A stretch of 64,000 bases of DNA from Glossina fuscipes (taxonomy: Eukaryota > Arthropoda > Insecta > Diptera > Glossinidae): contig NW_023998464.1 in NCBI RefSeq assembly GCF_014805625.2, positions 3,375,622 through 3,439,621 on the forward strand, given 5' to 3'. Position numbers and translations under genes: made by a program. Positions 62,205 through 64,000 of this stretch are shown here, piece after piece. Each line of letters starts with the position of its first letter. Within the stretch, counting starts at the first letter, position 1. Below the pieces are notes generated by a model. It did no database searches and had not been told where the DNA came from. It saw only the letters and a list, made by a program, of their open reading frames with translations.

Positions 62205-64000
62205 GAAAACGTAAAATATCTCATATTGAAAAAGAGGCTCTTGAACACAGATGTTTTGCATCAAAAATTAATGGTCCGGCATTCAACACACACAAAAGCA
62301 CTTGAATGTGCAAAAACACATTGAAAAAGTGTGCTTTGAATGCCACCCCAAACAAAAACGTATATGTGCATAGGTTTTTCATTCTCTTCAGCCTTTCAAA
62401 AGATTTATGAATATCTAGAGAATTCGAAAACTAAATATTACCAGCAAAAGATATAAGCATGTACATAACATACACACACGCACGCACACAAAAACAGTTA
62501 TGCATATATAAATTTCTGAAAATTACTTCTACATTTGATACCGATGCAATGTCATGTCATCAATAGGTAGTTGTTGTTGTCGCCATCGTCAATTGTATAA
62601 ATTTTTAAATGCTTTCAATGGAAAATTAATGTTTACGTATACAAACAAATTAAAATCTGTGTGGACTGACAACAAATTGAACACAAATACGAAATTATGC
62701 AACACAACAAGAATGCAACAATAATAACAACAACAACAACATCGATTAAATGGCTCGAATGCTATAACTTTTGGCAACTATTTTATATAAACATAAACAA
62801 ATTATTAAATAACACAATATGTGTCGACAAGCTTACAAAATTGCTTACCTACCTGCGACAGAAGAATGCTTTGAATTCCTATCTCGTCAAAATACCAAAA
62901 ACAAATAATAAATGTTTAACTTGAAGAACGAAAGGACAATATATGAACGGTATTGGATATGTCGTTAGAATAATTATATTCAATGCCTTTTGTAGAGGGA
63001 GGATTTGAAGAAAGATCTTTTACTTTGTCACGTAACTGCTTTTCCCCCCCAGCCCATGGTTTAATTCATTACAATTTGTGTCATTCGGTTTGCAGCAATG
63101 AGCATTTAATTGTCTTTATTTGTGGGTCACATTTTCAAATTATTTGAATTTAAATTCAATTTATTTGCTAATGATAGTTTTGTGTTTGTTTTTAGTTTTA
63201 GTTAACATTTCGGATTGTTGTTGATTTGTTTGTTTATTTATTTGCTTTTGTACTATGACCACACTTCACATGGCAGAGGACAGTTTTCAATATTCTAGCA
63301 TGTCATCGGAAATCTCATATGTTTTCTCATTATATTGTCATATTATTTCTATCATTTTCTCTGTCATTGTATAGTAGACACTTTGTGCTACTTTTTGTTT
63401 AATATAATAAATTTTACAATGAATTTTCTAATTCGTTCGTAGTCAATCGAAGCTATGTTGGCTATAAAATTTTATCGGAAAAATATATTTTATATATCAT
63501 GTATGATACCAGGAGATTTCTCCCGCCTTTTGAATCATCTACTGCTATTCGGAAGGGGCCCCATAAGATGTCGAGGTAAAATTCAAAGTGGATATTCCCA
63601 CATCTATCTGACCGTTCCTTCATAAGACTGTCAGCCCGTTTGTTGGGAACCTGTTTTGGAAACACCTCATGTCGGAAAACCTAAATGCGTAACTGTAACT
63701 TAACATGTGCGCAGAGAGATTGAGAATGAATCCGGTGGACCCACATCTCCGCTGACAACACTTAAAAAGCTGCTACTTGGCATAAATTAATCTAAAGCCT
63801 GGAATATTTTTAACGAAAACCTTGTAATACATTAATGAGAAGACTAAAGCAGTCCGCCCATAAACACGCCCAACCGTACAAAAAAAAATTTCAATATCAA
63901 ACCATAATGTACTGGAAGAGCGTTCAAGAAAAAATTTCCTCCAGGGAAAGGGTCAATGGAAACTTGTGGACTAGATGCCTATTCCGTAATAAATAAAATG

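Larger units (their letters stand above)
44780..64000. other. 19 kb downstream of the sens-2-like gene with no recognised gene
   Basis: Apart from the repeats listed separately (46.6, 48.2, 48.5, 53.4, 54.2, 60.6 and 62.2 kb), nothing here can be named. Open frames are all under 135 codons, carry no domain I recognise and often overlap on both strands. The stretches 49.1-53.3, 55-60.5 and 61-64 kb are AT-rich and featureless to me; 63.5-63.9 kb is less AT-rich and may be a decayed element of unknown type. Small internal exons of another gene cannot be excluded by eye. Confidence 0.6.

Noticed and set aside
1..64000. tRNA, rRNA, CRISPR arrays and long retrotransposon ORFs
   Set aside because: I looked for tRNA box B motifs, direct-repeat arrays with spacers and reverse-transcriptase or integrase frames, and found none I could support. 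MicroRNA hairpins cannot be excluded without a folding scan.

Overview
The window looks like a piece of AT-rich genome from a higher fly (Brachycera; a tephritid-like fruit fly is my best guess, genus not resolved). The evidence is GT-AG spliced exons, Gln/Ala-rich transcription-factor coding sequence with a dipteran flavour, long repeat-filled introns, decayed mariner copies and TA/GA microsatellites. There is no sign of operons, CRISPR, or bacterial or viral genes.

One gene is clearly present. It lies on the + strand, spans most of 1-45 kb, and encodes a GFI1/Senseless-family C2H2 zinc-finger transcription factor. I call it senseless-2 (sens-2)-like because it has six fingers, like vertebrate GFI1, where Drosophila Senseless has four. 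I could join five coding exons by eye with the reading frame kept at every junction: 1531-1885, 31340-32126, 32309-32677, 32991-33172 and 42614-43035, giving 704 residues. The first intron is about 29.5 kb and the fourth about 9.4 kb; the second and third are 182 and 313 bp. Exon 1 carries the start codon and a Gln-rich N terminus. Exon 2 carries poly-Ala, an Arg/Ser-rich tract and an acidic tract. Exons 3-5 carry the six fingers.

The most interesting point is the 3' end of that gene. The TAA at 43033 is followed at once, in frame, by 39 codons rich in His and Gln, ending at TAG 43153. This is a good candidate for stop-codon readthrough. The downstream sequence has two 8-mer matches to miR-9 sites (43279 and 44727), a parallel to the known repression of Drosophila senseless by miR-9a. 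It also has an inverted repeat (44287-44427) that would fold if the 3' UTR runs to the AATAAA at 44711.

The introns and the 19 kb downstream hold no convincing second gene. They contain mobile-element remains. These are a 1134-bp mariner with both terminal inverted repeats (14835-15968), a second and unrelated mariner fossil (10816-11480), a mariner helix-turn-helix fossil near 26.5 kb, and a 405-bp pogo/Tigger-like MITE with perfect 22-bp TIRs (25313-25717). At least two dispersed noncoding repeat families recur on both strands, and there are TA, GA, poly-A and short tandem repeats. Most short open frames in these regions come from repeats or microsatellites and are left out.
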